Shown: in pieces, positions 17,124 through 26,477 of the stretch | Layout of the letters: each line of letters begins with the position of its first letter | Numbering within the stretch: the first letter of the stretch is position 1 | Assembly (NCBI RefSeq): GCF_000686665.1 | Contig: NZ_JMLH01000015.1 | Span: forward strand, 1 to 37,063 | Direction: 5' to 3' | Source: Thomasclavelia saccharogumia DSM 17460 | Lineage (GTDB): Bacteria > Bacillota_I > Bacilli_A > Erysipelotrichales > Coprobacillaceae | DNA length: 37,063 bases | The notes under the pieces: generated by a model | Databases searched by the model: none | What the model was told of the DNA's origin: nothing | What the model saw: only the letters and a program-made list of their open reading frames with translations | Position numbers and translations under genes: made by a program

Positions 17124-17192
17124 GTTTAATAGCGATATTATGTTAAATTATGCTGATTTATAGCGGGTAAATTGTTGAGGGAGGATTTTAAT

Positions 17193-20100
17193 ATGAAAAT
17201 GAGAAGAAAGATTGTAGCGTTATTATTAGTTTTAGCGATGATAGTGATGGTTTTGCCAACGCCAATTTTAAATGTAAAAGGAGCTGACAATATAATTAAC
17301 CTTAATGAGTTAGCGCCATTTAAAGGAAGAACAAAGCAGGAAGTAGCAGCAAAATATCAAAATGTTAAAATTGATGAATACTATGATTATGGAACTAATG
17401 AGGATTATTATAAAGAAAAACCATCATTAGTGGCACCATATGCTGGTGGAGAATTAAAAGAAGAAGTCCATCAGGCAATGAGCAATATGGTAAATTATTA
17501 TCGCTGGTTAGCTGGTGTTGATAAATATGAACAAAGATCTGTTCATAATGACAGGTTACAAGCCGGGGCAGTAATTCAAAATTTATATTGTAAGGCTGAA
17601 GGTAAGTTAACGCATAACTTAGCTACTGACTGGTCAAAGCCTGATAATATGGATCAATATTTTTGGAATATAGGTGCATATGCTAATCATAATATTATAG
17701 CCTATAATTATACTCCACAAGGAGCTATCGAGGGTTGGTTTAATGAAGGATATAATATCGAAAATAAATCTTTTGATACGATAGGACACCGCAAAGCCCT
17801 TTTGTCATATACAACTACAGGTGCTGATTTTGGATATGCTGGTGATATTGCATATGGATTAATAAAATCTCAAGGAACTACTGATTTGCCTTGCGTTGCC
17901 TATCCTGCTCCAGGTGCTTATCCAAGTAATAATATTGATCCTAAGGTTACAGCATGGTCAGTTGAGTTAAATCTTGATAAATTAAGTTATAATTCTTTGA
18001 ACGATGTAACTATTCGTGTCACTAATTTAACGGCAAATAAATCATATGATTGTACTAAAGCAAATAATAAATTAATTGAATCAGATGATCAAGAAGGACA
18101 ATTAGTGTTTGTTCAGCCAACTATTTCTACAAGTAACTATGAAGATTCTTATAAAGTAGAAATTTTAGGATTGAAGGATGATAGTGGTAATACAAGTGTA
18201 GTTGAGTATCAAATTGATTTCTTCGATATAGACACTTTAGTTCCTTCTACTGTTGATCATGTTAGTACAGATTGTTTAAATGTATACATGGGAGTAACCG
18301 CAAATAATCCTTCTTTTACAACAATAGAATCAATTTTACCAAAACAAGTAACTATAACTACTGATACAGATCGAACAGAAGTAATTGATGTTGAATGGCA
18401 ATATAATGAAGAGACAAATGAATTTATGGTTAAACCAGAATCTTATATGTTCCCGGATTTAATAAACGATAATAATCATGTCTTAGAAAATTTTGCAATA
18501 AAATATGAAACCCAAAATACCGTAGATAAAAGTCGTACTCTTAATTATGCTGTAAATGAAAATGGAACTGTTAGCATTGAAGCAGATCCATATTGGTCAG
18601 ATGCTGATGTATTTTACTGGTATAAAATTTTAGATAATGGAACAGTATCATTACTTGATCAAACATCAAAAGTGTTAACTATTGAAAATGCTAGCATGGA
18701 TGATGCAGGACAATATTTTGCAGTATATAAATGTAGTTATGCTGCAAATTCAAATATATATGTAACGCCTATTAAAACATTAAATGTAATATCATCAAAA
18801 ACACTTGCAGGTATAGAAATAACACCACCTGCAAAAACTCAATATTTTGTAGGAGAAAATCTGGTTTTAGATGGCTTGAATGTAAAAGCAATCTATAATG
18901 ATAATAGTAATAAAGAAATTGATATTTCCCAGGTTCAAATTAGTGGTTTTGATACAACCATTCCTGGTAAAAAGACAATCACGGTTACTTATCAAAATAA
19001 AACAGCAACATTTGAAATCGATGTAGTTGAAAAAGAAGTAACTAGTATTAAAGTTACACCACCTGCAAAAGGGCAATATCTTGAAGGTCAGGAATTAGAT
19101 TTAACAGGTGGAAAGATAACAGTTTTCTATAGTGATGGCAGCAGTGAAATAATAGATTTAACAAATGAAGGAATTGAAATTACTGGTTATGATAAAAATA
19201 AAATTGGTAGCCAGCAAGTTACAGTTATATATAAAAATGTACCAGCTGCTTTTACAGTTAATGTAAAAGCTAAAGAAATTACAGATATCAGCATGAGCAG
19301 TTTACCGGATAAAGTGCAATATGTTAAGGGGCAAGATCTAGAATTAGCTGGTGGAAAAATATTAGTAAGATATAATAATGGAACGAGTGAAGAGATAGAT
19401 TTAACTAATTCACAAGTTATAGTAACGGGTTATCAAAAAAATAAAATTGGTAATCAGAATTTAATAGTGCGTTATGGCGGAAAGAGAACGTCAATGACGA
19501 TTGAAGTAGTTGAAAAAGTTGTTACAAGCATTTTTGTAACAGCACCAACTAAAGTTCAATATATCGAGGGTCAAGAAATAGATTTAACAGGTGCAATGAT
19601 AACAGCAACCTATAACGATGGCAGTATTCAAGAGGGAATAGCTGTTACTGCAGATATGATAAGTGGTTATGATAGTACGGTTTTTGGTAATCAAACGATT
19701 ACAGTAACTTATCAAAATCAAATATCAATATTTAATGTGAATGTTAAAGCTAAATCGGTAGTTGGAATTGAAATGTTTAATAATCCAGCTAGATTAGAAT
19801 ATATTGAAGGACAAGAGTTAGATTTAACAGATGGAAAAATAAAAGTAAATTATGATAATGGTTCATATGATGAAGTAACAATTAAATTACCAATGATAAG
19901 CGGTTATGAAAGTGATAAATTAGGAAATCAAAATATTACAGTTTCTTATGGTGAGTTTACTACTCAATTTACAGTTAATGTAATTGAAAAAGTTGTTACG
20001 AAATTAGAATTGATTTCTTTACCTAATAAATTGAGTTATATAATAGGTCAAGAATTGAATGTCGAAGGAGCAATATTGCAGGCAGAATATAATGATGGTG

Positions 20101-22265
20101 AAGTTAAAAATAATATTGTTGTAACTAATGATATGTGCAGTGGCTTTGATAGTTCAAGTTTAGGAACTAAAACAGTTAATGTTAAGTATGAAGAAGGGTC
20201 AATTGCATTTAATGTTAATGTTGAAGAAAAGAAACTGGTAGATTTGAAAATAACAGCACCAAATAAAACTACTTATATTGAAGGACAGGAAATTGATTTA
20301 TCAGGATTAAAAGTACAAGCAGTTTATAATGATGATAGTGAAGTTTTACTTGATTTAAACAATGTTGTGATTACAGGATATGATGCTAATAAAATTGGTA
20401 AACAATTGATTACAGTTATGTATGGAACTTTAAATAAAAGTTTTGAAGTTGAAGTGATAAATAAAACAGCAGAAAAAATTGAAATAACTTCACCGTTAAA
20501 ATTAGAATATGTAAAAGGGCAAGAATTAAATCTTGATGGAATGACAATTACAGTAACATATAACAATGGTGAAAAAGCTAATCTAAATATTGCTGATGTT
20601 GGAATTGTTGGTTATGATAAAAATAAGACTGGTAAGCAAATCGTTAGTGTCATTTATCAGGATAAAATTGCTGTGTTTGAAGTAAATGTGATTGAAAAAG
20701 TGGTTACAGAAATTTCTATAAGTACTCCTGCAAAAACTGAGTACATTCAAGGACAAAAACTTGATTTAACAGGAGTAACGATCATCGCTAAATATAATGA
20801 TGGAACAAGTAATCCAATTAGTGTTGAAAATGAAATGGTTAGTGGATATGATGCTAATAAGGTTGGAAAACAAACAGTTGTAATTACTTTTGAAGGAAAG
20901 ACAGCAACATTTGAAGTTGAAGTGTTAGCTAAAGAAATAACTAAGATGGAAATAACAGCACCATCAAAATTGGAATATGTTGAAGGTCAGGAACTAGATT
21001 TAACTGGGGCATCAATACTTTTGACATATAATGATAGTAGTTCGAAAACTATTTCAATTACTAAGGATATGATCAGTGATTATGATAGTAGCAAGATTGG
21101 TAAACAAGTTGTTAATGTAACATATCAAAATCAATCTGCAATATTTGAAGTAAATGTAATAAAAAAAGCAATTACTAATATTGAAATGAATTCTTTACCA
21201 AATAAAGTTAATTATATTGTCAATCAAACATTTGATATTACTGGGGCAACACTTAAAGTAACTTATAATAATGATGAAACAGAAATTATTACTGTAACTA
21301 ATGAAATGGTTACGATTCCTGCTTTATCATCATTAGGAAGTAAAACAGTTAAAGTTGTTTATGATGGCTTTGAAACAAGTTTTAATATTATCATTAGAAA
21401 TAAGGCATTAACAGCAATTGAAATCTTTAAAGCACCTGATAGAGTAGAATATATTGAAGGTCAGCAATTGGATATAACAGGTGGTAAATTATCGTTGATC
21501 TATGATGATAATTCTAAAGAAATAATTGATTTAGATTCTACGATGTGTAATGTTGATATGAATCAAATTAGTGAAAAAGTTGATGTTGAAGTATCATATA
21601 ATGAATTAAAAACATCTTATTCAATTAAAATTGATGCTAAGACTGTTACTGCAATGAAATGGATCGAAGAACCAGATATTTTACAATTTAAAGAAGGGAA
21701 ACCATTTATATTTAGTGGTAAATTAGAATTAACATATAATAATGGTAGTGTAGAAATTACTAATGCTAATAGTGATAATTTTATCATTAAAGGATATGAC
21801 AACAGTAAAGTTGGTCAGCAAGTGATTGATATTGTCTATAAAGGAACTAATGTTTCAGTTGATCAAACAGTTGAAATATTACCTAAAACATCTATAGGTA
21901 TAGTGATCCAAACATTACCAACTAAAACTGTTTATGAAATGGGTGAAGAATTTAAAATCGATGGTTTAGCAGCTGCAATCATTTATGATAATGATACAGT
22001 AGAAATAATTCCATTAGAAAAATTAATTATTTCTAAACCAGATATGAATAAAGCTGGAAAACAAAAGATCAATCTTTCAGATGGAAAATATAAAACATCA
22101 TTTGAGATTGAAATCATCAAAAGAGAAGCAGCTCAAAATGATACTCATGTAGCTGTAAATACAAGTGATGATACGTCAATTGCAATCCATAGTGGTACTT
22201 TAGCACTAACATTATTGACAGCTGTAATTTCTTTAATAAAAAAGAAAAAAGTAACAGCATCATAA
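17193..22265 (+). CDS. Giant cell-surface protein: signal peptide, CAP domain, Ig-like domain, 14 Big_3 repeats, C-terminal membrane anchor
   Basis: A 1690-aa exported protein. Residues 1-32 are a signal peptide. A CAP/SCP-PR1 domain (about 85-235) shows LTHNL and the GHRKALL motif. A linker and an Ig-like domain with the DDAGQY signature (about 450-535) follow. Then come 14 repeats of about 79 aa (537-1645) of the bacterial Ig-like group 3 type, with the pattern YxxGQxLDLTG...Y-N-D-G...GYD..KxGxQ-xVxVxY. The C-terminus has a hydrophobic helix and a KKKK tail; the preceding VNTSDDTS looks like a degenerate version of the TGD-type sorting motif, with no LPxTG. ATG 17193 is chosen because GGGAGG lies eight bases before it. 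CAP proteins have varied roles (adhesion, lipid binding, peptidase); adhesion or wall interaction is the best inference. It has its own promoter. Confidence 0.88.
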   Translation: MKMRRKIVALLLVLAMIVMVLPTPILNVKGADNIINLNELAPFKGRTKQEVAAKYQNVKIDEYYDYGTNEDYYKEKPSLVAPYAGGELKEEVHQAMSNMVNYYRWLAGVDKYEQRSVHNDRLQAGAVIQNLYCKAEGKLTHNLATDWSKPDNMDQYFWNIGAYANHNIIAYNYTPQGAIEGWFNEGYNIENKSFDTIGHRKALLSYTTTGADFGYAGDIAYGLIKSQGTTDLPCVAYPAPGAYPSNNIDPKVTAWSVELNLDKLSYNSLNDVTIRVTNLTANKSYDCTKANNKLIESDDQEGQLVFVQPTISTSNYEDSYKVEILGLKDDSGNTSVVEYQIDFFDIDTLVPSTVDHVSTDCLNVYMGVTANNPSFTTIESILPKQVTITTDTDRTEVIDVEWQYNEETNEFMVKPESYMFPDLINDNNHVLENFAIKYETQNTVDKSRTLNYAVNENGTVSIEADPYWSDADVFYWYKILDNGTVSLLDQTSKVLTIENASMDDAGQYFAVYKCSYAANSNIYVTPIKTLNVISSKTLAGIEITPPAKTQYFVGENLVLDGLNVKAIYNDNSNKEIDISQVQISGFDTTIPGKKTITVTYQNKTATFEIDVVEKEVTSIKVTPPAKGQYLEGQELDLTGGKITVFYSDGSSEIIDLTNEGIEITGYDKNKIGSQQVTVIYKNVPAAFTVNVKAKEITDISMSSLPDKVQYVKGQDLELAGGKILVRYNNGTSEEIDLTNSQVIVTGYQKNKIGNQNLIVRYGGKRTSMTIEVVEKVVTSIFVTAPTKVQYIEGQEIDLTGAMITATYNDGSIQEGIAVTADMISGYDSTVFGNQTITVTYQNQISIFNVNVKAKSVVGIEMFNNPARLEYIEGQELDLTDGKIKVNYDNGSYDEVTIKLPMISGYESDKLGNQNITVSYGEFTTQFTVNVIEKVVTKLELISLPNKLSYIIGQELNVEGAILQAEYNDGEVKNNIVVTNDMCSGFDSSSLGTKTVNVKYEEGSIAFNVNVEEKKLVDLKITAPNKTTYIEGQEIDLSGLKVQAVYNDDSEVLLDLNNVVITGYDANKIGKQLITVMYGTLNKSFEVEVINKTAEKIEITSPLKLEYVKGQELNLDGMTITVTYNNGEKANLNIADVGIVGYDKNKTGKQIVSVIYQDKIAVFEVNVIEKVVTEISISTPAKTEYIQGQKLDLTGVTIIAKYNDGTSNPISVENEMVSGYDANKVGKQTVVITFEGKTATFEVEVLAKEITKMEITAPSKLEYVEGQELDLTGASILLTYNDSSSKTISITKDMISDYDSSKIGKQVVNVTYQNQSAIFEVNVIKKAITNIEMNSLPNKVNYIVNQTFDITGATLKVTYNNDETEIITVTNEMVTIPALSSLGSKTVKVVYDGFETSFNIIIRNKALTAIEIFKAPDRVEYIEGQQLDITGGKLSLIYDDNSKEIIDLDSTMCNVDMNQISEKVDVEVSYNELKTSYSIKIDAKTVTAMKWIEEPDILQFKEGKPFIFSGKLELTYNNGSVEITNANSDNFIIKGYDNSKVGQQVIDIVYKGTNVSVDQTVEILPKTSIGIVIQTLPTKTVYEMGEEFKIDGLAAAIIYDNDTVEIIPLEKLIISKPDMNKAGKQKINLSDGKYKTSFEIEIIKREAAQNDTHVAVNTSDDTSIAIHSGTLALTLLTAVISLIKKKKVTAS
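18801..22127 (+). repeat. Fourteen tandem Big_3-type coding repeats
   Basis: Fourteen consecutive units of about 237 bases each encode Ig-like group 3 domains. Repeats 1-10 share a near-constant core (variants of GAAGGTCAGGAATTAGATTT at e.g. 19083, 19566, 19806, 20984), whereas units 11-14 are progressively diverged and lose the GYD and GQ positions. This suggests expansion by duplication in the middle of the array, with older units at the membrane-proximal end. Confidence 0.85.
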
Positions 22266-22556
22266 ATAAAATTAGATAAAAATATAATCTCAAAATAAAT
22301 TTCTTGATAGATTGTTAATTAATAGGATAAATTAAAAAAGGTAGATAGTTAGATTAAGAATATAATGAATAGGGTAGCTAATATACGTATCGATAATGAT
22401 TAAAGGAAAATTTTAATAATATAAAAATTAAAATTTTTCTAATAACACTATGGCTAGGAAATAGTTTTAATTATAGAAGTTATTATTTGATACAAATACT
22501 ATTAAAAAGTAGCTATAAAAATAGAAGCTTTACAAAACAATCTAAGATTTTGATTA

Positions 22557-22620
22557 AAAGAGACTATTCCATAATATGAGGTATTGTGATTCATATTATG
22601 AAAAAAGTCTCTTTTATATT
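22557..22620. terminator. Long two-part hairpin, possible terminator of the surface-protein gene
   Basis: AAAAGAGACT (22557-22566) pairs with AGTCTCTTTT (22606-22615), and inside it CATAATATGA (22570-22579) pairs with TCATATTATG (22591-22600), with a small internal loop between. It lies 290 bases after the surface-protein stop. The outer arm ends in a T-rich stretch on the plus strand, so it may terminate that transcript; a remnant of a small mobile element is an alternative. Confidence 0.55.
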
Positions 22621-22787
22621 TGTATTATGTTTTGATTAATTAAAATATCAATCATAGATAATTAGTTTGATGAAATTTAAGATTGGAAATTAGTTTGAAT
22701 ACATGCAAATATTATTTAATATATTTTTTAAATATATGATAAATATCGATTAGTTTTTATTTCAAATATTTCACCAGTCATTTTTAA

Positions 22788-22958
22788 ATCAATATAAATC
22801 ATATTAATAAGATAATTTTTAAAAGTCACGACCGTTTAATTGAATATCAAACCATTAAATGGGGAAATGAACAATATCATTATTTATTATGTTATAGTAA
22901 AGGTAAGAAAAGTAGCTAAAAGAAATGATGCTTCTGTTTATTATGTAAATAAGTTATA
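22788..22958 (+). pseudogene. Possible decayed coding remnant (transposase-like flavour, unproven)
   Basis: One frame from 22788 reads protein-like (…SHDRLIEYQTIKWGNEQYHY…, then LLCYSKGKK) until a stop at 22917. The next frame continues with VAKRNDASVYYVNKL to a stop near 22957, as expected after a frameshift. The composition is more protein-like than the surrounding AT-rich DNA, and the style recalls transposase C-terminal regions, but I cannot name the family. Confidence 0.2.
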
Positions 22959-23134
22959 GTAACGCTAAATAGTTTTAATTTCATTAGATAGGTAAGGAGA
23001 GAAAATAAATTAAAGAAATGATAAGAAAGTAATTAAATATGAATTTGAAGTATTAGAAAAATTTCTTTTCTACTTTATGATCTAATTAAAATATTTGCGT
23101 CTATTAATGAAGTTAGACAGAAAAGGAGGAAATT

Positions 23135-23386
23135 ATGTTAAAACATATTAGCTGTTTATTCACTGGATATTCATTGATTATTGCTGTTACTCCTATTGAT
23201 GATTACCAGAAAATTCAATATGAATCAGGACATGATATTTATCGAATTGTTTTAAGTAAATTAAAAACATCAGCAAAACCAAGAGCTCGTTATGAACTTA
23301 CTGGCAAGTTTATTCCAGAATGTGAACCAAGACATTCAGGTCCATGTAATACTGGATATTGGGAATATAAGATCGGATCATTATAA
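23135..23386 (+). CDS. Small protein of unknown function (83 aa)
   Basis: I do not recognise this protein. It has a very strong AAAGGAGGAAAT ribosome binding site, so it is likely expressed. The N-terminus has a moderately hydrophobic stretch (residues 5-20, ISCLFTGYSLIIAVTP) that might be a weak signal or membrane segment. The middle is polar and basic. The C-terminal third has two cysteines in ECEPRHSGPCNTGYWEYKIG (about residues 61-80), rich in Pro, Gly and aromatics. It is followed two bases later by a small two-TM membrane protein. A secreted peptide with a membrane partner is one possible reading; this is inference only. Confidence 0.6.
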   Translation: MLKHISCLFTGYSLIIAVTPIDDYQKIQYESGHDIYRIVLSKLKTSAKPRARYELTGKFIPECEPRHSGPCNTGYWEYKIGSL

Positions 23387-23388
23387 TT

Positions 23389-23586
23389 ATGAAAAATAAT
23401 AAAAATTTATTTATAGCAATTTTTTTAATCGTTTGTATAATTGGTATGTTGATAGTTAGATATTGTTATGATCAAGCTGTTATTAATAGTACAACTGCAA
23501 TAGTTTTAAATGAAATTTTAGGTTTCCCCTGCGCAGTTGTGATTATATATAGTTTAATAATGCATGTTAAGAAAAAGAAAAATTAA
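23389..23586 (+). CDS. Small two-TM membrane protein (65 aa)
   Basis: Starts two bases after the stop of the 83-aa gene without its own good ribosome binding site, so translation is probably coupled. Hydrophobic helices are predicted at about residues 7-24 and 38-57, with a basic start (MKNNKN) and a basic tail (KKKKN), which suggests both ends face the cytoplasm. No family recognised. The arrangement of a small soluble or secreted product followed by a small membrane protein is reminiscent of peptide/immunity pairs, without direct evidence. Confidence 0.6.
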   Translation: MKNNKNLFIAIFLIVCIIGMLIVRYCYDQAVINSTTAIVLNEILGFPCAVVIIYSLIMHVKKKKN

Positions 23587-23623
23587 TTCTAACTTTTATT
23601 TAATAAATAATAATTAGTATTGG

Positions 23624-23652
23624 AAAAGCTCCTAAATCTAGGAGCTTTTTAG
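23624..23652. terminator. Bidirectional terminator between the small-protein unit and ispH
   Basis: Perfect stem AAAAGCTCCTA (23624-23634) / TAGGAGCTTTT (23639-23649) with A and T flanks, serving both converging transcripts. It touches the ispH stop codon. Confidence 0.88.
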
Positions 23653-24560
23653 AGTATTTTATTTAGATCAATTTTTGGTTTTGGATGCGTTGATGAATCA
23701 TTATAATTAAATTGTTTTAAATAATTAATGACTTGAGTAGTTAAATAAGTAGGGGTAGAAGCGCCCGAACTTACGGCAGCAGCTTTTTTATCCTTTAACA
23801 TTTCTAATGTAATATCATTAACACTTTCAATCATATAAGTAGTTTTATTAGCTTTATTATAAGCAATACTAGCTAATTTTTTGGTATTATTTGAATGTGG
23901 ATCACCAACAATAAAAACAACATCAACATCATCGTTAATTTTAGCAATAGCTTCTTGCCTGATGGTAGTTGCCTGGCATGTTTCTTTAGCAATAATTAAA
24001 TTAGAAAGCTGTGTTTTAGCATACTCACATAAATCATAGACATCATATAAAGACATGGTTGTTTGGTTGGTAATAACATATTTTAAATTTTTGTCTAACT
24101 TATCTAAATCTGTTTTAGTTTCAATTAAATGAATATGTTCATAATTAATAGATAGGGCACCTTCTGATTCAGGATGTCCATTTTTACCAATATAAAGAAT
24201 TTCAAACCCTTTATTAAGATAGTCTTTTATTAAATCATGAGTCTTGATCACATCAGGACAAGTTGCATCGATTACGTTTAGATTTTTTTCAAGAGCTTTT
24301 TTTTTGACATTATCACTAGCTCCATGAGCTGTAATAATTACGGTTCCTTTATTAACTTCTTCTAACAATTCTTCTCTTGAGGCACCTTTTTTATCGATTG
24401 TTTTAATCCCTAAATTTTCAAGGGCATCGACAATATATTGATTATGAACAATCATTCCTAATATATAAGTATCTTCATGATGTGCCTGTTTTTTTGCTGT
24501 TTCTATTGCTCTGATAACACCTTTACAATATCCACGAGGAACAATTTGATAGACTTTCAT
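23649..24560 (-). CDS. ispH: 4-hydroxy-3-methylbut-2-enyl diphosphate reductase
   Basis: Last enzyme of the MEP isoprenoid pathway: it reduces HMBPP to IPP and DMAPP using a 4Fe-4S cluster. The 303-aa protein shows the three cluster cysteines, Cys12 (GYCKGVIRAI), Cys101 (ATCPDV) and Cys195 (ETCQATT), plus the AHGAS motif (78-82) and TNQTT (164-168) involved in substrate binding. It follows the YqfQ-like gene by 15 bases as a two-gene operon on the minus strand. Together with ispG at 29.4 kb it shows an MEP-dependent isoprenoid supply. In B. subtilis the corresponding gene (yqfP) is beside yqfO/nif3; here about 12 kb separates them. Confidence 0.96.
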   Translation of the reverse strand: MKVYQIVPRGYCKGVIRAIETAKKQAHHEDTYILGMIVHNQYIVDALENLGIKTIDKKGASREELLEEVNKGTVIITAHGASDNVKKKALEKNLNVIDATCPDVIKTHDLIKDYLNKGFEILYIGKNGHPESEGALSINYEHIHLIETKTDLDKLDKNLKYVITNQTTMSLYDVYDLCEYAKTQLSNLIIAKETCQATTIRQEAIAKINDDVDVVFIVGDPHSNNTKKLASIAYNKANKTTYMIESVNDITLEMLKDKKAAAVSSGASTPTYLTTQVINYLKQFNYNDSSTHPKPKIDLNKIL

Positions 24561-24575
24561 TATATCACCTCAAAG

Positions 24576-24926
24576 TTATTGTATCATATTTTCAAACTGT
24601 ACGTCATTATCAGTAGAGTTTTTTATTTTTTCTTCGTTGAGCGGAGTGATATTTTGTTCTACTTCATCAAAGTCGATATCATTAATATGATTTACTGCTT
24701 GAATAACGCGAAAGGCATTTTTAGTATTATTAATTATTGGTCGGATCTGATATATTAATGGAATTATTTGGTTGATCGTATATATTGTTTTAGTAGCATA
24801 ATGTAATGATTTTTGGATATTAGCTCGGGTTTTCATTTTACGATTAATTGGATATACTTGATTCATAGGATAGATTTGTGGATTAAAGTTATCATAGTAG
24901 AAATTCTCATCATAAAATGGGTTCAT
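24576..24926 (-). CDS. YqfQ/VrrA-like small protein
   Basis: The 116-aa protein has a Tyr/Asn/Pro-rich N-terminus (residues 1-30), then a helical segment with INQIIPLIYQIRPIINN (about residues 51-67) that resembles the conserved core of YqfQ/VrrA proteins, and an acidic C-terminal tail. Position supports this: yqfQ lies between ispH and the DEAD-box helicase gene in Bacillus, exactly as here. Function in the family is unclear; a spore- or envelope-related role has been suggested for VrrA-like proteins. The start follows GGAGGG. A TATAAT-like -10 lies just upstream on the minus strand (24942-24947). Confidence 0.65.
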   Translation of the reverse strand: MNPFYDENFYYDNFNPQIYPMNQVYPINRKMKTRANIQKSLHYATKTIYTINQIIPLIYQIRPIINNTKNAFRVIQAVNHINDIDFDEVEQNITPLNEEKIKNSTDNDVQFENMIQ

Positions 24927-25045
24927 ACTATCCCTCCTTTTATTATAGTTTATGTGTTTTTTTTGTATGTGTGCTAAAAATAAAAGATAAATAAGTATTT
25001 TTTAATAAACATATCAAAATAGTTTTAAAGAGAATATAAATTTAT

Positions 25046-25073
25046 TTGCTTTTTATTTATGTTATGATAAAAT
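25046..25073 (+). promoter_or_regulatory. Candidate promoter for the DEAD-box helicase operon
   Basis: TTGCTT (25046-25051), 16 bases, then TAAAAT (25068-25073) preceded by TG at the extended -10 position. It lies about 35 bases before the ATG, in the divergent spacer with the YqfQ-like gene. Confidence 0.45.
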
Positions 25074-25106
25074 TAATTGAATTTTTCAAAGAAAAGGAGG
25101 AAAAAG

Positions 25107-26477
25107 ATGAGTACATTCGAAAAATATAAATTACAGGAATTTTGCTATCAAACAATTAATGAATTAGGTTTTATTAAACCAACGCCAATTCAAGAACAAG
25201 TGATTCCTTTAGGATATAAAAATAATGATATAATCGGTATTTCACAAACCGGAACAGGGAAAACACATGCCTTTTTATTACCAATTATGGATCAAATAGA
25301 TACAAGTAAAGATCATGTTCAAGCCGTGATTACTGCACCAACACGTGAATTAGCAACACAAATATACAATAATGCCAGGTTATTTGTTAAATATAATCAG
25401 GATATTCGGGTATCTTTAATTATTGGTGGAAGTGATCGTCAAAAAGCGGTCAATAAATTATTAGTTCAGCCGCATATTGTTATTGGGACACCAGGAAGAA
25501 TTAAAGATCTATCATTAGATGAACAAGCATTAAAAATAACGACAGCTTCTATCCTCGTAATTGACGAAGCAGATATGACGTTGGAATTTGGGTATTTAGA
25601 AGATATTGATGCTGTTGCAGGTAAAATGAAAGATGATTTGAAAATGATGGTTTTTTCAGCAACTATTCCCCAAATGTTAAGACCGTTTTTAAAGAAATAT
25701 ATGAAAACACCAGTAACGATCGAAATTGATGATGATAAAGTTACTACTGATAATGTTGAACATGTTTTAATTGCGACAAAACATCAGGATCGATATGATG
25801 TTTTAAAGAAAATAATGAAGGCTATCGACCCTTATATATGTATTATTTTTGCAAATAAGCGTGATGAAGTAGCAATGATAACAAAAAAATTACGTGAAGA
25901 TGGTTTCAAGGTAGGAGAAATTCATGGTGATTTAGAACCGCGGGAACGTAAACAAATGATGAGAAGAATTCGTAACAATGATTATCAATATATTGTTGCT
26001 ACTGATATTGCAGCTAGAGGAATAGATATTGATGGGGTATCACATGTAATTAATATGGAGTTACCTAAAGAAGCAGATTTTTACATTCATCGCAGTGGTC
26101 GTAGTGGAAGAGGTAAATATACAGGTATTTGTTACAGTATGTATGATACTAGTGATGAAGAAAATCTAAGAATCTTAGAGAGAAAAGGGATTGCTTTTAA
26201 AAATATGACGATTAAAAATGGTCAATTTGTTGATCTAGGGGAACGTCTAAAAAGAACTAAACGTCCAAAGCAGCAAACAGAATTAGAAAAAAAAGTTCAA
26301 AGTATTATTCGTAAACCAAGAAAAGTAAAACCAGGTTATAAGAAGAAACGTAAAAGAGAAATTGAAAAAGTAGTTCGTAAACAAAAACGGCAAATGATTC
26401 AAAACGATATTAAACGTCAGAAAAAAGAACGTGCAAAAGCTGCACAAATTGCTAAAAGAAATGGAGAAGAATATTAA
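25107..26477 (+). CDS. cshB: DEAD-box ATP-dependent RNA helicase, CshB-like
   Basis: An RNA helicase that remodels RNA duplexes, usually in cold growth, ribosome assembly or mRNA turnover. The 456-aa protein has the Q motif (PTPIQEQ, 25-31), Walker A SQTGTGKT (46-53), PTRELA (78-83), TPGR (128-131), DEAD (153-156), SAT (184-186), the domain-2 motif ARGIDIDG and the HRSGRSGRG arginine-finger motif. The C-terminus is a Lys/Arg-rich tail of about 80 residues that probably binds RNA. The open frame extends upstream to 25077, but ATG 25107 follows AAGGAGG directly and gives the normal family start. The helicase-nfo order matches yqfR-yqfS in Bacillus, which supports the CshB assignment. It overlaps nfo by one base. 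Confidence 0.93.
   Translation: MSTFEKYKLQEFCYQTINELGFIKPTPIQEQVIPLGYKNNDIIGISQTGTGKTHAFLLPIMDQIDTSKDHVQAVITAPTRELATQIYNNARLFVKYNQDIRVSLIIGGSDRQKAVNKLLVQPHIVIGTPGRIKDLSLDEQALKITTASILVIDEADMTLEFGYLEDIDAVAGKMKDDLKMMVFSATIPQMLRPFLKKYMKTPVTIEIDDDKVTTDNVEHVLIATKHQDRYDVLKKIMKAIDPYICIIFANKRDEVAMITKKLREDGFKVGEIHGDLEPRERKQMMRRIRNNDYQYIVATDIAARGIDIDGVSHVINMELPKEADFYIHRSGRSGRGKYTGICYSMYDTSDEENLRILERKGIAFKNMTIKNGQFVDLGERLKRTKRPKQQTELEKKVQSIIRKPRKVKPGYKKKRKREIEKVVRKQKRQMIQNDIKRQKKERAKAAQIAKRNGEEY

Larger units (their letters stand above)
22266..23134. other. 869-base gene-poor gap
   Basis: Very AT-rich DNA with no intact gene recognised. It holds a long hairpin at 22557-22618 and a possible decayed coding remnant around 22788-22958, both listed separately. 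Its end carries the strong AAAGGAGG site of the 83-aa gene. No clear promoter was assigned. Confidence 0.6.

Noticed and set aside
18801-22127. Tandem repeats as a CRISPR array or non-coding satellite
   Set aside because: The units are about 237 bases, in frame and translate to Ig-like domains; there is no short-repeat/spacer pattern.
25077-25106. Extended N-terminus of the DEAD-box helicase
   Set aside because: The extra codons encode the ribosome binding site itself (reading KKRRKK), and the normal family start is the ATG at 25107.
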